A stretch of DNA of 64,000 nucleotides from Pontederia crassipes (Eukaryota > Streptophyta > Magnoliopsida > Commelinales > Pontederiaceae): the NCBI GenBank assembly GCA_030549335.1, contig CM060189.1, forward strand, positions 48,640,917 through 48,704,916, written 5' to 3'. The translations under genes were made by a program, and so were the position numbers. Under the pieces are notes generated by a model, which searched no databases, was not told the DNA's origin, and saw only the letters and a program-made list of their open reading frames with translations. Of this stretch, positions 33,413-45,668 are shown one piece after another (within the stretch, counting starts at the first letter, position 1; the number at the start of each line of letters is the position of its first letter).

Positions 33413-35227
33413 TTAATTAGCTTTTGAAATCCAAAAGAACATTCTTCGGGCCGTTATACAGTTCTCACGGTTCTTACATAACCGCTTACGAAGAAAAATG
33501 GATTTCACGGGCCGTGATATACAGTCTCATGCCCAACTACCGTCCTCACGACTGAAGACCAAATATCATGCCAACCATCGCATTTCACAGACCGCACGGC
33601 GCCCAATTTAAACGAAGATAACTTATGGGTCGTCGCATATTCCTCATGGTTGTTCCAACGAATTCTCACGGATCGCATAAGTCTCACAGCTCCTCAGCGA
33701 ACCGGATATGGAAGAATCATCACAGGTCATGAGCAAGGAGTAACGGGCCGTTATGCACTCCAGTAGTCCTATTACCGGTCGCTATACAATTTTTACGGAT
33801 GTCGCAGAAGATTTGGAATCGATGATCATCAACTAACGAGCCATGATCTATGCCTAACGGGTCGATCAGAATGCTCCAGATCAACACATTAATCTTCACG
33901 CGATGTCAGGACTCTATCACCGGCCATGAAATCATACAAGTCGCGTGATCGAAGAAGAAATTACCCGAATCATGGCCATGAAGGCACTCTCACGCCATGA
34001 TAGGAAACATAGAATATGACTTTGACTGATCCGTTAAAATCTAGTCAAGGGGCATGACGGACGTAGAATTCGACTGGCAAGTTATTTTCGAAAGAATTCT
34101 CAATGCGCAAGGACTCCAACTCTTACCATATGTCTCAGGGATTAACTGAAAACAAATTAGACCAGAAATTTCGGAGTTTTACAAGATAAAACTTTCAGAA
34201 TCGATAGGACTCTGAATTTAAGAAAAATGTTTATGTTTATTCTCAAAGCTGAGCCTCTATAAAAAGGGACGTCTGGCTGCCAGAAATAATCATATTAGGG
34301 TCTGTAACCGAAGCTTTCAAGCCAAGAACGAAGAGGACTTCTGAAGGACAAAGGAGAAGTTTTCTATGTGATAGACTCGTGGCGCAACGACTTCAATGTT
34401 GTTTATGAAGAATACTCTTTGTTCTACATATTGTTGGGATGATAATTTAGTTTTTCATGTTTTATCTATTTGTCTTAGCATTCTGAATTATTAGTGTTAA
34501 TTTTACCCTTCTGTTTTAGTTGCAAGAGTTTTATTGTATGAACATTTTTTACTTTTGATTAATCAAATAATAGTTAGTTTAGTTTTTATGAACATGGTTT
34601 CTATGCTCAATGCTTTCCTTCAGATCTTAATGATTTATAGATTGATTATTAACTGTGTAGTGTAATCAATTCTTAATTCATAATCTTTCTGTTCGAATTG
34701 ATTCTTAACTTTTATGTTCAAGCAATGCATGTCACAATCTAATAGAGCCGTGCGGAATATTAGATTGTGCGGTTTGCTTAATTGATTTGTGCGGGCGATT
34801 AAGTAGTTTAAGGATTACAACATATTGCATCCTGGTTTCAATATAATTGAGGGTATATTCTTGTGGAATATTTCCATATTATTATTATTGTATAGTTGAT
34901 TTACCCATTTAAGGAGATCACAACTTCATAATCCGTCTAAAAACTAAATCTGAACTTCATATTTATACTTGATTTTACAAAAAATATAGATTATTCTAAT
35001 CATTATAGATCATCCTAAGGACCTACGCATCGTTCGTTTTAGCCTTTGTTTTTTGTTATTTTATTTTCTGCACATTTGTACTCAAAATCATGTCATCTCT
35101 TATTAGCCTCTGAGATTTAATAAATAAGTAAATTAGTTCCTCGTAGGATCGACAACCTATACTTTTTACTTTATTACTTGAGTGACTAGTACACTTGCTA
35201 GCTTTACTCTTATTAATTTTCCCATCA
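33413..35227 (+). repeat. 5' LTR of the large Ty3/gypsy element, start truncated
   Basis: It matches 52600-54413 plus 56298-56375 from AGCTTTTGAAATCCAAAAGA onward and ends ATTTTCCCATCA. The first part (33440-34000) is crowded with CACGGGCCGT-type motifs. A TATAAAAAGGGAC promoter-like block is at 34257-34269. The outer start (TGATGCATGC in the 3' LTR) is missing here. Confidence 0.85.
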
Positions 35228-35235
35228 AGTTTTTT

Positions 35236-35253
35236 TGGCTCCGTTGCCGGGGA
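35236..35253 (+). other. Primer-binding site, tRNA-Asp type
   Basis: TGGCTCCGTTGCCGGGGA lies 8 bases after the LTR end and is one base off the plant tRNA-Asp complement. It is the best preserved of the three such sites in the window. Confidence 0.75.
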
Positions 35254-35406
35254 ACTACTATTTACATTTTATACTTATTTTATGCTACTTTGAGACTTTT
35301 TACTATCCGTTTTCTCTTCGTTTGGTGTCTGTGCAAATTTTCAAGCATGATTAATTCATAAGCCATCTAATTTGAATACTTTGGACCGTGACACTCGACA
35401 TAATAC

Positions 35407-36620
35407 TTGAAGCTCCAGCATCATGGTTACGTTTCTGCTAAATATTCGAACAATAATTCCAGCATTGTGATTCCAGCAATCATAGCAAACAACTTTGCTT
35501 TAAACCCCGCCATTACTCGCATGGTTGAAGCGCATCAATTTGGCATAGCGTTCCATGAGAACCCTCATGATTATCTTGATAAATTTCTATGCATTTGTAG
35601 CACCTTCAAGAGTCCTAATGTTTTTGTGGATGCATCTCGTTTAATTTTACCTTTTCTCTACGAGATAAAGCATTTACTTGACCGAAAACTCTTCCTGAAG
35701 ATCAATCAAAACTTGGGCCCAATTTGTAGACAAGTTCCTTAATAAGTATTGCCCAGCTCAAAAGGCAACAAAGCTGAGAAACGAACTTCGATCTTTTCAG
35801 CAAGATGATAATGAAACGCTCTATGAGGCGTGGGACAGATTCAAGAAACTCTTGGTCGGGATTCCCGACAATCGAATTGCACTATGGGAAAAACTTGAAT
35901 GTTTCTACAATGGTTTGCGCCAAGCGAATAAAGACAAGCTAGATTCCTTCGTTGGAGAAACAGTTATGGGCAAGATGAAGCTACAAGAAATTTATGATCT
36001 CATCGATGATGTAGCTCTAAATTCATGACAATCTAAACGCACTTAACAGAGAAGATGAGTGAATAAAGCTGAAAGTGAATTAGTAGTGGCTCAACTGAAG
36101 TCACTAAACAAAAAGTTTGAGATGCGTCTTAGCCATAACAATCCATGTGATCTATGTGGAGGAGGGCAGCGGATTACCAAATGTCCAGGTGGTAATTCCT
36201 CTAATCAAATTGAAGATGCTAACTTTGTTTCTAATTCTTCTTTCATGTCTCCACACTAGAAAATTCTTACAATTCAAATTGGCGTAATCATCATTTATTT
36301 TCTTGGAAACAAAGCCCAGAATAGCGGCCACCTCCACACAACAATTTTTAGCGCCAACAATTTCAACAACCACTCCATCAACCATCACATGATGAAACAA
36401 AGCCGAACCTAGAAGAGTTGATGACGAAGTTCATGACGGCCATGGAAACCAAGGTTTCCAATCAAGATGCTTCAATCCGCAATTTGAAAATTCAAGTTTG
36501 ACAGATAGCAAATGTCCTTGTCGGACGTATACCGGGCGCTCTTCCAAGCAGCACAGAGAAAAATCCAATAGAAAAAGCCAAAGATATCTCTTTATGAAGC
36601 GAAAAAACTTTAGCTGAACC
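35407..36620 (+). pseudogene. Ty3/gypsy gag, degenerate
   Basis: Frames give IVIPAIIANNFALNPAI, HQFGIAFHENPHDYLDKFL and then, after a frameshift, DKFLNKYCPAQKATKLRNEL with LYEAWDRFKKLL and CFYNGL. These match the retrotransposon gag domain. A zinc-knuckle remnant CDLCGGGQRITKC (36148-36186) has lost its His. The tail near 36430-36560 reads KVSNQDASIRNLKIQV. Gag would package the element RNA; several stops prevent this here. Confidence 0.85.
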
Positions 36621-36829
36621 ATCCATGCAATCATCAATTGAAGGCACAAGCAATAACGCTAAGCATCACATGATCCTATTATTGACAGAGAAAGATCCTC
36701 ACTTCCAATTCGTAATTCTAAAGGAAAAGAACTAGCGACCATCGAGATACCAAGCAAACTGGGAAACATGTCGTTCCCAAAAAACTGCGCAACGAACAAT
36801 TGGATAGCAATTCTCTCATGTCATTGAAA

Positions 36830-37363
36830 TATTTAAATAATTGCACATTAACATTCCTTTTTATGAAGCATTACAATAGATGCCTAGCTACACAAAGTTT
36901 TTGAAAGATGTCTTATCTCGCAAACGCAAGATCGATATTGAAGGTGTCATACGCCTCAATGTTGTGTTATCTACAAAGAAGATCTTTCAACTAAGATGGG
37001 CGACCCGGGCAGTTTTACCATACCTTGCACAATTGGAGATTGTCATTGTGCCAAGGCTTTTTGTGACCTTGGGGTAAGCATAAATTTAATGTCTTATTAT
37101 GTCTTTTTAAAACTAGGTTATGGAGAGTTTTTCCTACTTTGGTTTTACTTCAAATGGCTAACCAATCGGTGAAGAAACCAAAGGGATTGCTGGAAGATAT
37201 GTTGATGAAAGTAAATAAATTCATCTATCCGACAGATTTAATTGTAATGGATACAAAGGCTGGACCAGAGGCTCCTATCATTTTAGGACGCCAATTCTTG
37301 GCTATGGGTAACACTCTTATCAATGTTCAACAAGGAAAACTTACACTTGCTGTCGACAATTAG
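36830..37363 (+). pseudogene. Ty3/gypsy aspartic protease, frameshifted
   Basis: INIPFYEAL then PSYTKFLKDVLSRKRK opens the region. PGSFTIPCTIGD-like wording with CDLGVSINLM, the active-site block, lies near 37010-37090 in a second frame. LLEDMLMKVNKFIYPTDLIV and APIILGRQFLAMGNTLI follow at 37175-37320. At least two frameshifts. It would cleave the polyprotein. Confidence 0.85.
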
Positions 37364-37378
37364 GATCTCAGCTTTGAC

Positions 37379-38310
37379 ATGAAAACCTCACTTCAAAACT
37401 CATTGGATTATCCCTCGTGTTTTGCTATCGATAGTTTAGAAGATGAAGTTCATGATGAATTTGATGACATTGTTTCTGACATTGTTAATAATCCATATGT
37501 AGGTGTCGAAGATGCTTTAAAAACAACTGAGGACAATGAGACAACAATTGAGATACGAAATCTTGATAAAGAAGAAATTGCAATTCAGCAAGAAGATATT
37601 ACATTATCATCGTCAAAACTTGAACATAAAGAACTTCCTTCACATCTAAAATATGCTTTCTTTGAAAATGATGCATTTCATGTTATTATCTCTTCCTCTC
37701 TTATAGAAGATATGGAACGCCAACTCTTGGAGGTGCTGAGAACACACAAGAAGGCCATAGCATGGTTTGTCGTAGATATTAAATGCATCTCTCATACTAT
37801 TTGTCAGCATAAAATCTTGACGGAAGAGGATGGACATCATGTTGCTCAGTTTCAACAAAGACTCAACCCCGCATTAAAAGAAGTCATTAGAAAATAAATT
37901 ATCAAGTTACTTGACCGGGATCATCTACGCCATTTCAGATAGCCGCTGGGTCAGAGTTTAGGTAGTACCGAAAAAAGGAGGTATAATGGTTGTTACAAGA
38001 AAAAATTAATGAACTTATTCCACAAAGAACTGTGACCGGCCGGCATGCATTGATCATCATAAGTTAAATGACGCCACACGCAAGGATCACTTTCCTTTAC
38101 CCTTTATTGATCAAATGCTTGAGCATATTTCATGTCATAGCTTCTATTGCAGGTTACAACCAAATTGTCATCGCACTCGAAGACTAAGAGAAAATGACAT
38201 TCACATGCCCATACGGAACATTTGCTTACCGAAGAATGCCTTTGGAACTTTGCAATGCAGCAACAACCTTTCAACGTTGCAGATGTCAATTTTTGCTGAC
38301 ATGAATGAAC
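37379..38310 (+). pseudogene. Ty3/gypsy reverse transcriptase, first part (interrupted by copia)
   Basis: After a linker frame (37379-37897, ending QFQQRLNPALKEVIRK), RT blocks follow: VQVVPKKGGI-like (about 37955-37990), HHKLND then RKDHFPLPFIDQMLEHI (about 38060-38130), GYNQIV, KMTFTCPYGTFAYRRMPLEL and ATTFQR (about 38150-38280). The short piece with the first catalytic Asp (between SFYC and GYNQ) is deleted. The frame is broken at 38310 by the copia LTR and resumes at 47107. Confidence 0.9.
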
Positions 38311-39222
38311 TGTTGAATCCTATGTTTTGATGATAACAAATTAAAATAGACATAAAAGTTATTAATCTATGCTCAAGTGATGATAATATAGGTGTAAGAT
38401 TGATATGACCAGATTCACAGAAGAAATCGCCAGTCGACCGGCCATGGCACCAGTCGATTGATATTTAGTGGAAGAAAAGATGAGATTATATCGATCGACG
38501 TCAAGACTATACCGGTCGATAGACCGGTCGATAGTGATATGTACCGGTCGACGTCAAAACATTATCGATCGATGTATCGGTCGAAGGACCGGTCGATCAG
38601 ACAGCGTCAAAATGCAGAAAATGCAACAACGATCACAATGACCGATCGACCGGCCCATCGCATTGGTCGACCAGCCTCTCGGTCAAATGAATATTAACGG
38701 CTATTATTTTGAGGAGAAAATTCTGGAAGACTTTTTGAATGAATTCTCACCTTTAGGAGCCTATAAAAGAAGTGTCAAAGTCTGAAGAAAAATCATCCAA
38801 GCAAGCAACAACATCATAGAGCTCCTCTCAAAATTTTTAGCACAAAATTGCAAATTTCTTCCCTTTTTTTCTTAGCCTTGAGTGTGAGAAAAATTTTATA
38901 TAAAAAAAAGATTCAGAGCTCCTTGTATAAGAGGTATGTCTTGCCTCTTGAGCGGAGAAGAAGGCTTATTGTGTAAAAACTAAATCTAATAGTGGATCTT
39001 CGACGGTCTCAAGGTTAAGAAGTCGGAGCGGGAACGTAGGCCAAAGAGTTGAGGCTGAACCTCGTCATCATATTGTGTCTCCTTGTGTTTGTTCTTTATC
39101 TTTCACTTACGTCTTATCTTTATTTACTTGTGATCGTTTTTATTGATTTTTCTGAAAGTGACTTTGCAAAAACATTTTTTATACACCAATTCACCTCCTC
39201 TCTTGGTGCTTTTGATTCTACA
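38311..39222 (+). repeat. 5' LTR of the copia element
   Basis: 912 bases, TG...CA ended. It has a GGTCGA-rich block (38440-38690) and a CCTATAAAAGAAGTG promoter-like block (38760). It lacks the long C-run of its partner: CACCTCCTCTCTTGG is found instead near 39193. Confidence 0.9.
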
Positions 39223-39224
39223 AT

Positions 39225-39236
39225 TGGTATCAGAGC
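39225..39236 (+). other. Primer-binding site, initiator-Met tRNA type
   Basis: TGGTATCAGAGC begins two bases after the LTR end. It is the standard tRNA-iMet complement used by copia elements. Confidence 0.9.
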
Positions 39237-39276
39237 GGGTTGCTCTAGCTTTAAAATTTAAAACATCTTTAGAGTT

Positions 39277-40162
39277 ATGGCATCAAGTGGTTTCAGTTTT
39301 TCTGAAGGTCAATCTATTAATCGTCCTCCACTTTTTAATGCCTCAAATTTTGCATATTGGAAAATTATGATGCAAGCCTATATTTGTTCTATTGATATTG
39401 ATATGTGGGATATTATTCAAAATGGTTTTGATTTAAGTAAGAAAAACCTTCAAAATATATCGAAGGAGAAAGACTTTTAGTAAAACTAGATTGGAAAGCT
39501 AAAAATATTTTTTATTGTGCTTTGGATCCAACGGAGTTTAATCGGATTTCTAACTGTGAAAGTGCTAATGAAATTTGGAAGAAACTTACTATTACTCATG
39601 AAGGAACGAATAAAATTAATGAGTCTAAATTAAATATTTTAAATCATCAATATGATTCTTTCAAAATGCTTGAAAATGAATCTATACATGAGATGGTCAT
39701 TCGCTTTAACGATATTATAAATGACTTAGCCTCTTTGGGCAGCCAAGGACTAACCCTCAAAAAGTGAAAAAGTTTCTCAAGTCTCTCTCCTCCAAATGAC
39801 ATACAAAGAGGACGGTGATTGAAGAAAAGGACTTAAACAAGTTAGACTTTGATGATCTTATAGGTTCATTCTTAACCTATGAGATCGGGATCAAGGAGGA
39901 TAAAAAAGTAAATACTCCAAAAAGGAAATATTGGTATTGAAGGCAAATTAAGATGAGGAAGATACAAGTGAAGAGGATGAGGATCTTGATGAAAAGAAGT
40001 TTTTCCTATATGCAAAAGAAGAAGAAAGGATTCACCAAGAGAATATCGTCATTAAGCAAAAGTCAAATAACTTGCTTTGAATGCAAACAGATTGGACACT
40101 ACAAAAATGAATGTCCAAATTTGATCAAAAAGGAGAAAGATGAAGAAAACTCAAAAAAATAA
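39277..40162 (+). pseudogene. Copia gag, degenerate, zinc knuckle intact
   Basis: It starts with MASSGFSFSEGQS then RPPLFNASNFAYWKIMMQAY and DMWDII, the typical copia gag opening. The middle part (39522-39767) has CESANEIWKKLTITHEGT and NESIHEMVIRFNDIINDLA. A CCHC zinc knuckle, CFECKQIGHYKNEC, lies near 40075-40117 and keeps all four ligands. Stops at 39480 and 39764 and several shifts break the frame. Gag would bind and package element RNA. Confidence 0.9.
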
Positions 40163-40890
40163 ACTCTTCAAACCACTTGGGATGAAAGGGAAGATGAAGA
40201 GAATGACTCCAACACCTCCTCTAGTGATGACGAAGAAGTTTACATATGTCTAATGGCTAATAGCTATGAGGTATCATTTAACTCTAGTGATAGTGAATCC
40301 TTTAATGTTCATAAGGAGTTAGAATTCTAATTAATAAATATGGATGCCTAAAAAAGAAATACGATGAAATAAAAATAGAGCTTAAAATTTTACAAAAGAA
40401 AAATAAGAATGTTAAAGCATGTGAAAGTGCGATATATTGAATGAAGAAAACTCTAGCTTGGAATTCTCAATTGAAGAATTGAAAATGGAAAATAGTACAC
40501 TAAAATCATTATGTGAAAAACAAAATGTAGAAAGTGCATACTTGAACAAAGAAATTAATAAATTGAAAGTTGAACTTGAAATATTCTCAAATGGAAGTAA
40601 AATGTTAGATGTCATGCTTAGTGGATCTAGAATATCTTTAAACAAAAAGGGACTTTGTTTCAATTCTTTTGAAAAGAAGAATGACAAAAGAATTTTATTT
40701 ATTAAAGCATCGCATGATTATACAAGATCACATATTATTTGTTTTCATTGGATATGAAGGGTATTATTCTTATGATTGCGGAATTAGGAAAGGAATAAGT
40801 AAATGGATGAAGAAAATTTGGATTCCAAAAAGGACCATGACTAATTAAGATGGACCCAAGCAAGTTTGGGTACCAACAACTCCTAATTTC
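40163..40890 (+). pseudogene. Copia gag tail with coiled-coil character
   Basis: The frame at 40437-40757 (EENSSLEFSIEELKMENSTL, then EKQNVESAYLNKEINKLKVE) has regular Leu/Ile and charged residues as in a coiled coil. It is a feature of SIRE-type gag tails. Flanking frames are acidic. Broken by stops. Confidence 0.6.
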
Positions 40891-42340
40891 TTTCTTGTAG
40901 AAAGCTTCTAAATATAATGAAGGTAAATGGTATTTGAATAGTGGATGCTCAAGACATATGATCGGCGATGCCTCAAATTTCATCAATTTAGAAAAGAAAA
41001 ATGGAGGAAAAGTCACTTTTAGAGACAATAGCAAAGGAAGAGTAATTGGTATAAGCAATATTGGTAAGAATGACAAAGTATATTTGAAAAATGTTTGACT
41101 TGTTGAAAATTTAAAACATAATCTAATTAGCATAAGTCAACTATGCGATAAAAATTATTTAGTCAAATTTGAAAAGGACAAATGTTTGATACTAGATGAA
41201 AATAACAAAGTTTTACACATGGGTTTTAAGTACAATAATGTATATAAAATTGGTTTTGATAACTTGAAAAATAAAAAATGTCTTAATGTTATGCATAATG
41301 ACATAAACTTGTGGTATAGAAGATTAGAACATGCAAAGTATAAATTACTAAACAAATTTTCAATTCATGAATTGGTTAGAAGCTTACCTAAGATCAAATT
41401 TGAGAAAAATAATGTTTGTGTTTCATGTCTAAAAGGTAAACAAATCAAAAGTTCTTTTAAATTAAAAGGAGTTATTAGTACACATAGGACTTTGAAACTT
41501 TTACATCTTGACTTGTTTGCACCTATTGAGGTGACAAGTTTAGGAGGAAAAAGATACGAATTTATGATTGTTGATGATTTCTCCCATTTCACTTGGACTA
41601 TTTTTCTCGCTAGTAAAGATGAAACGCTAAACATGCTTTCCAAATTTGCAAAAATAATTCAAAATGAATTTGAACAAAAGATTTCAAAAATTAGAAGTGA
41701 CCATGGAGGGAAATTTGAAAATTATAAATTTGAGTTATTATAAGAAGAAAATTGAATCACTCATAATTTTTCCACTCCTAGAATACATCAATAAAATGGA
41801 GTAGTAGAAAGAAAAAATAGGACTATAGAAAAAATGGCTAAAACAATTTTAAATGAAAGTAAGTTATCAAAATAATTTTGGGCGAAAGCCGTAAACACAT
41901 CATGCTATGTTTTCAATAGAATCCTACTTAGACCTCTCGAGAAGAAAACTTGTTTTAAAGTGTTATTTGGTAAGAAACAAAATATCTTTTATTTCCAAGT
42001 TTTTGGGTGTAAATGTTATATTTTGAACGTTAAAGATAAATTAGGCAAATTTGATGATAAATGTGATGATGGTATTTTTTTAGTTATTCTAGTACAAGTA
42101 AAGCTTATAGAGTGTATGACAAAAGAATATTAGTTGTTGAAGAGTATATTAATGTTAAATTCAATGAAACTAATGATTTTTTGAGCAAGAAAGTATATGA
42201 TGATGAAGAAATAGTTAAAGTACAAAGACAACCTGAAGTTGTGAGCATAGAGAAAGCAAAAACTTATACCTCAAAGGTGGAAGAAATGGAAAACCTCAAA
42301 AAGAGGAGAATCAAATCATCCCAATAAATTGGAGACATGC
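40891..42340 (+). pseudogene. Copia protease and integrase, degenerate
   Basis: The protease block WYLNSGCSRHMIGDA (40929-40975) carries Asn where the catalytic Asp (WYLDSG) should be. Pre-integrase follows with ENLKHNLISISQLC and LWYRRLEHAKYKLLNKF. Its zinc-binding pairs are H (HAKYK, IHEL) and C (CVSCLKGKQ). The catalytic core shows LHLDLFAPIEVTSLGGKRYE, DDFSHFTW, IRSDHGGKFEN and, after a stop, NGVVERKNRTIEKMAKTIL with the Glu present. Stops near 41742 and 41757 and others prevent a full protein. Confidence 0.9.
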
Positions 42341-42439
42341 ATCGTCATACCCACTTGATCAAGTAATAGGTAATATAAACGAAGGTATAAAAATTAAAAA
42401 TTCTTTAAAAAAATCTATGTATTTTTTTTTACTTTCTTT

Positions 42440-43125
42440 GCAAATTTTGAGCTCAATAATATAGATGAAGCACTTGAAAATCCAAATTGGATAAATGCAA
42501 TGCATAAGGAATTAAATAATTTTGAAAGAAATCAAATGTGGAAACTTGTGGAAAGACCCAAGAACCATCCTATCATTGGAATCAAATGGGTCTTTCTAAA
42601 CAAGTTAGATGCAAATGGTGTCATTGTGGGAAACAAGGTTAGATTAGTGACCAAGGGTTACTCACAAATTAAAGGGATTGATTTTGATGAAACTTTTGCT
42701 CCCGTTGCTAAACTTGAAGCAATTCGAATGCTTTGGCTTTCGCATGTTATAAAGGTTTTAAACTTTTTCAAATGGATGTTAAATTGGCTTTCTTGAATGG
42801 TTTTATAACTGAGGAAGTTTATGTTGAACAACCTCAAGGTTTTGAAAATCCAGATTTTCCCCATCATATTTTTAAACTCTCAAAAGTTCTTTATGGATTG
42901 AAACATGCCCTTCGAGCTTGGTATGAAAGATTGAGTTCATTTTTAATTGAAAATAATTTTCAAAAAGGGAAAGTTGACACCACATTGTTTTTAAAATATT
43001 TTAAAAATGATATTTTAATAGTTCACATTTATGTTGATGATATTGTTTATGCTGCTACTAATGAATGCCTATGCAAAGAGTTTGAAACTCTTATGCAACA
43101 AGAATTTGAGATGAGTCTTGTATGA
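42440..43125 (+). pseudogene. Copia reverse transcriptase, frameshifted
   Basis: Blocks in order: [51 protein letters not shown] then [10 protein letters not shown]. After a shift near 42735 come [16 protein letters not shown] (first catalytic Asp), EVYVEQPQGFENPDFP, KLSKVLYGLKHALRAWYERL and VHIYVDDIVYAATNE (YVDD box). Catalytic residues are kept despite the frameshift. Usual copia length. Confidence 0.92.
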
Positions 43126-43545
43126 GAGTTCACCTTCTTTCTAAGCCTAAAGGGAAACAATTCAAGGAAGGCATTTTTCTCAATCAAGAAAAACGTACAA
43201 GGAAACTGCTTAAAAGATTCGGGATGAACGAATGCAAACCGAGCACAACACCTATGAGCACTAATATAAAATTTGATAAAGATGAAAAATGTAAGTCCAT
43301 TGATAAAAAAATGTACAGATGTATGATTGGTAATTTGTTCTATTTAATAGCAGCTAGGTCAAATATAATGTTTAGTGTGTGTTTGTGTGCTATGTTTCAA
43401 TCTGCTCCCAAAGAATCACATTTAATCGTCGTAAAAAGGATAATGCGCTATTTAAAACATACAAGTGAATTAGGCATTTGGTACAATAGAAATTTTCCAT
43501 TTGAATTGCATGCCTACACCGATGCGAATTTTGCCTGGAACATGA
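43122..43545 (+). pseudogene. Copia RNase H, truncated
   Basis: QFKEGIFLNQEKRTRKLLKR, CKPSTTPMSTNIKFDKDE, YRCMIGNLFYLIAARSNIMF and LKHTSELGIWYNRN lead into HAYTDANFA, the start of RNase H. The remaining part (usually ADYAG..DRKSTSG...SWHSKKQ) is replaced at about 43535 by unrelated sequence. This truncation is where the extra region of the element begins. Confidence 0.85.
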
Positions 43546-43559
43546 TTTTAATGATTTAA

Positions 43560-43850
43560 ATTTTGAAAAAGAAAGGGATCAGTCGACCGATTGGAAGGAT
43601 CGATCAACCGCTGTGAATTTTAGAAAATGAGTGCAATCGTCAGACTAGGATCGGTCGACCCATATAATACACCAGTCGACTGGTATATGACTGTGATCGG
43701 CTGACATCCATCGACCGATGGATTATCTACTGCAAACGAACTATCCGGTCGACCGATGTTCGTGACCGGTCGACCGATATATGTTAAAATCACGCAGTAT
43801 AAGAAATCGATCGCTCGATCGGTCGACCCATTTCATTTCCTCCACTCGAC
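43560..43850 (+). repeat. Internal block of GGTCGACCG-type palindromes
   Basis: It contains several CGGTCGACC copies (near 43647, 43744, 43769 and 43820), plus related GATCGATC and CAGTCGACTGG palindromes. The same motif fills the U3-like part of the LTRs of this family. It joins the truncated RNase H to the extra frame. Confidence 0.75.
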
Positions 43851-44353
43851 CACTGCCTTAACCACCACCCGTTCGTTCGGCGACCGCCCATCGCCGTCGC
43901 CAACATCCCTCTCCAAAGTCGACGGTCGTTCGACCATTCCTTCGCCGACCGCCGCCGCCCCCTTTTTCCTTCACCAGCCGCCTCGACCGCCCCCTTCCTG
44001 CTCTCCGCTGACCACTGCCAGCTGCCCTCTCCTTCAGCCAGCCACCTCGCTGGCTGCCCTCTCTCTCCATCACCGTCTCTCCGGCAACCCCTCTGCTATC
44101 TAGACATCCATCGACCGGCCAGTCACCTTCCTCTTCCTCTTGTTCGATCTCTCTCTAACTTCTTCCTCTTCTCCGTCACCCCCTCTCTCTTTTATCTCCG
44201 GTCGCCCTCCGCTCATCGTCAACCATCACGGCCTTCATCACAATTCTCTCTTTCTGGCCATCATTTTTGCCTCCATCTTCGTCTTCCTCTCGACCGACCA
44301 GTTCAAGCTTCCTTTCGATCATCAGATCCCTTCCGACCATCATTGTTGAATTC
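43851..44353 (+). other. Pyrimidine-rich spacer before the extra frame
   Basis: Long CTCTCC/CGACC-rich sequence. Frames are low-complexity Pro/Ser/Thr (RPPPSCSPLTTASCP) and I do not support a gene here. Confidence 0.5.
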
Positions 44354-45668
44354 ATGGCGGACGACGATAGGCATTCACGTATTCAGATGATCTTTCAGCG
44401 TCGTCGTCGCTTCTATGGCTCAGGCGGTACCATTCATATCTTTCCATGTGAAACTGAACTAGAACCTGGACTCGCTTCGTCGCTTCTATGCTCTGACAAT
44501 GACGTGGACGTGGACGAGGACCGTCCACGTACTCGTCAACCATCTTCCACTGATCCCACTAAGTTTGATAGTCATCTTTTTGTCACTAGAGACGTCTCTG
44601 TTAGTTTCGAAGCCTTGTACGCCTCTGCGAAGTCCGGCATGCCTATACCATTGATTGGGACGCTCTAAACATTTCAGATGTTCAGGAGATGTTCGCAACC
44701 ATTGGTTGGCTGCCATTTCTCTCTCACATAGAGCGTGTATATCCCCATCTTGTTCGTCACTTTTATGTGAACATGGCAATCACTCGAGAGGCCATCATCA
44801 CCTATGTCTTTGGTGTACCCATTCGCTTTAATCCCGATCATCTCTGTCACATCTTTTGGCATTGTGTGCCCCTTACCTAGTTTTTATTCATTTGTCACTC
44901 ATGGTTGGCCTTTCGATTATCTTCCGATCACGGATGACATTCGTACGGTTTTTGCTAGATGTCCATTATACCGTCGAAACGGCTCATCGACATCTTCATC
45001 CAATCATGAAAATGGATCATCACATTCTTAGTCGTATGATTACTCCTTGGGCCAGACATTATACAGAGGTCACTCACTTTGATATCTTCTTTCTTCACTA
45101 TCTTCTTTCTGCATCTGTTATGCCTCATTTCTTCATTTTGACCATTTTGTTTTCTATTACATGGACTACACTTTCCAGAAGATCTTCTCTGCTGCTCGTG
45201 GTCGGTATCACTTATATTTTGGTACCTGGATCACTAAGATATTACTCCATTTTCGTGTCGAGATTTTTGCAGACGAGGAGTACATTCGACCTTGCCGCAT
45301 TGATGTCATTGGTTCTGGGACTTTGCACCGGAAAGGTCATAGATTTGGTGAGCATTCATCGAGATTCTGACGATAGAGATGATGCCACAGATGGAGAGCC
45401 AGTGCCGATGGACACTCAGGACACACCGGAGGCTAGCCTCAGCTTCCCTCCGCCTTCGGCGCCCGCTGAGCATATTGGACCTTCCCAACACGCTCCCTCG
45501 GATTCATGTGGCACCTATGATTTGACAGCTCTTTCACAGCAAGTGGTTGCCATAGATCATCGTGTGACCCAAATGGATTGTCATGTCGATGGATGGAGCG
45601 TGACTCTCGATACCTTGTTGTCTCACTACAGGCCTACTATGCATCGGAGGGATTTATTTCGCCCGTAG
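44354..45668 (+). pseudogene. Extra frame: putative plant transposon protein domain, frameshifted
   Basis: From ATG at 44354 (MADDDRHSRIQMIFQRRRRF) several frames join in register: DWDALNISDVQEMFATIGWL, FLSHIERVYPHLVRHFYVNM, ITYVFGVPIRFNP, then MITPWARHYTEVTHFDIFFL and ITKILLHF. A polar tail ends LTALSQQVVAIDHRVTQMDC before a stop at 45668. The wording matches the putative plant transposon protein family (PF20167-type; recalled, not searched), often found beside LTR elements. Its function is unknown. About four frameshifts. It sits where some SIRE-type elements carry an envelope-like frame, but I see no signal peptide or membrane anchor. Confidence 0.65.
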
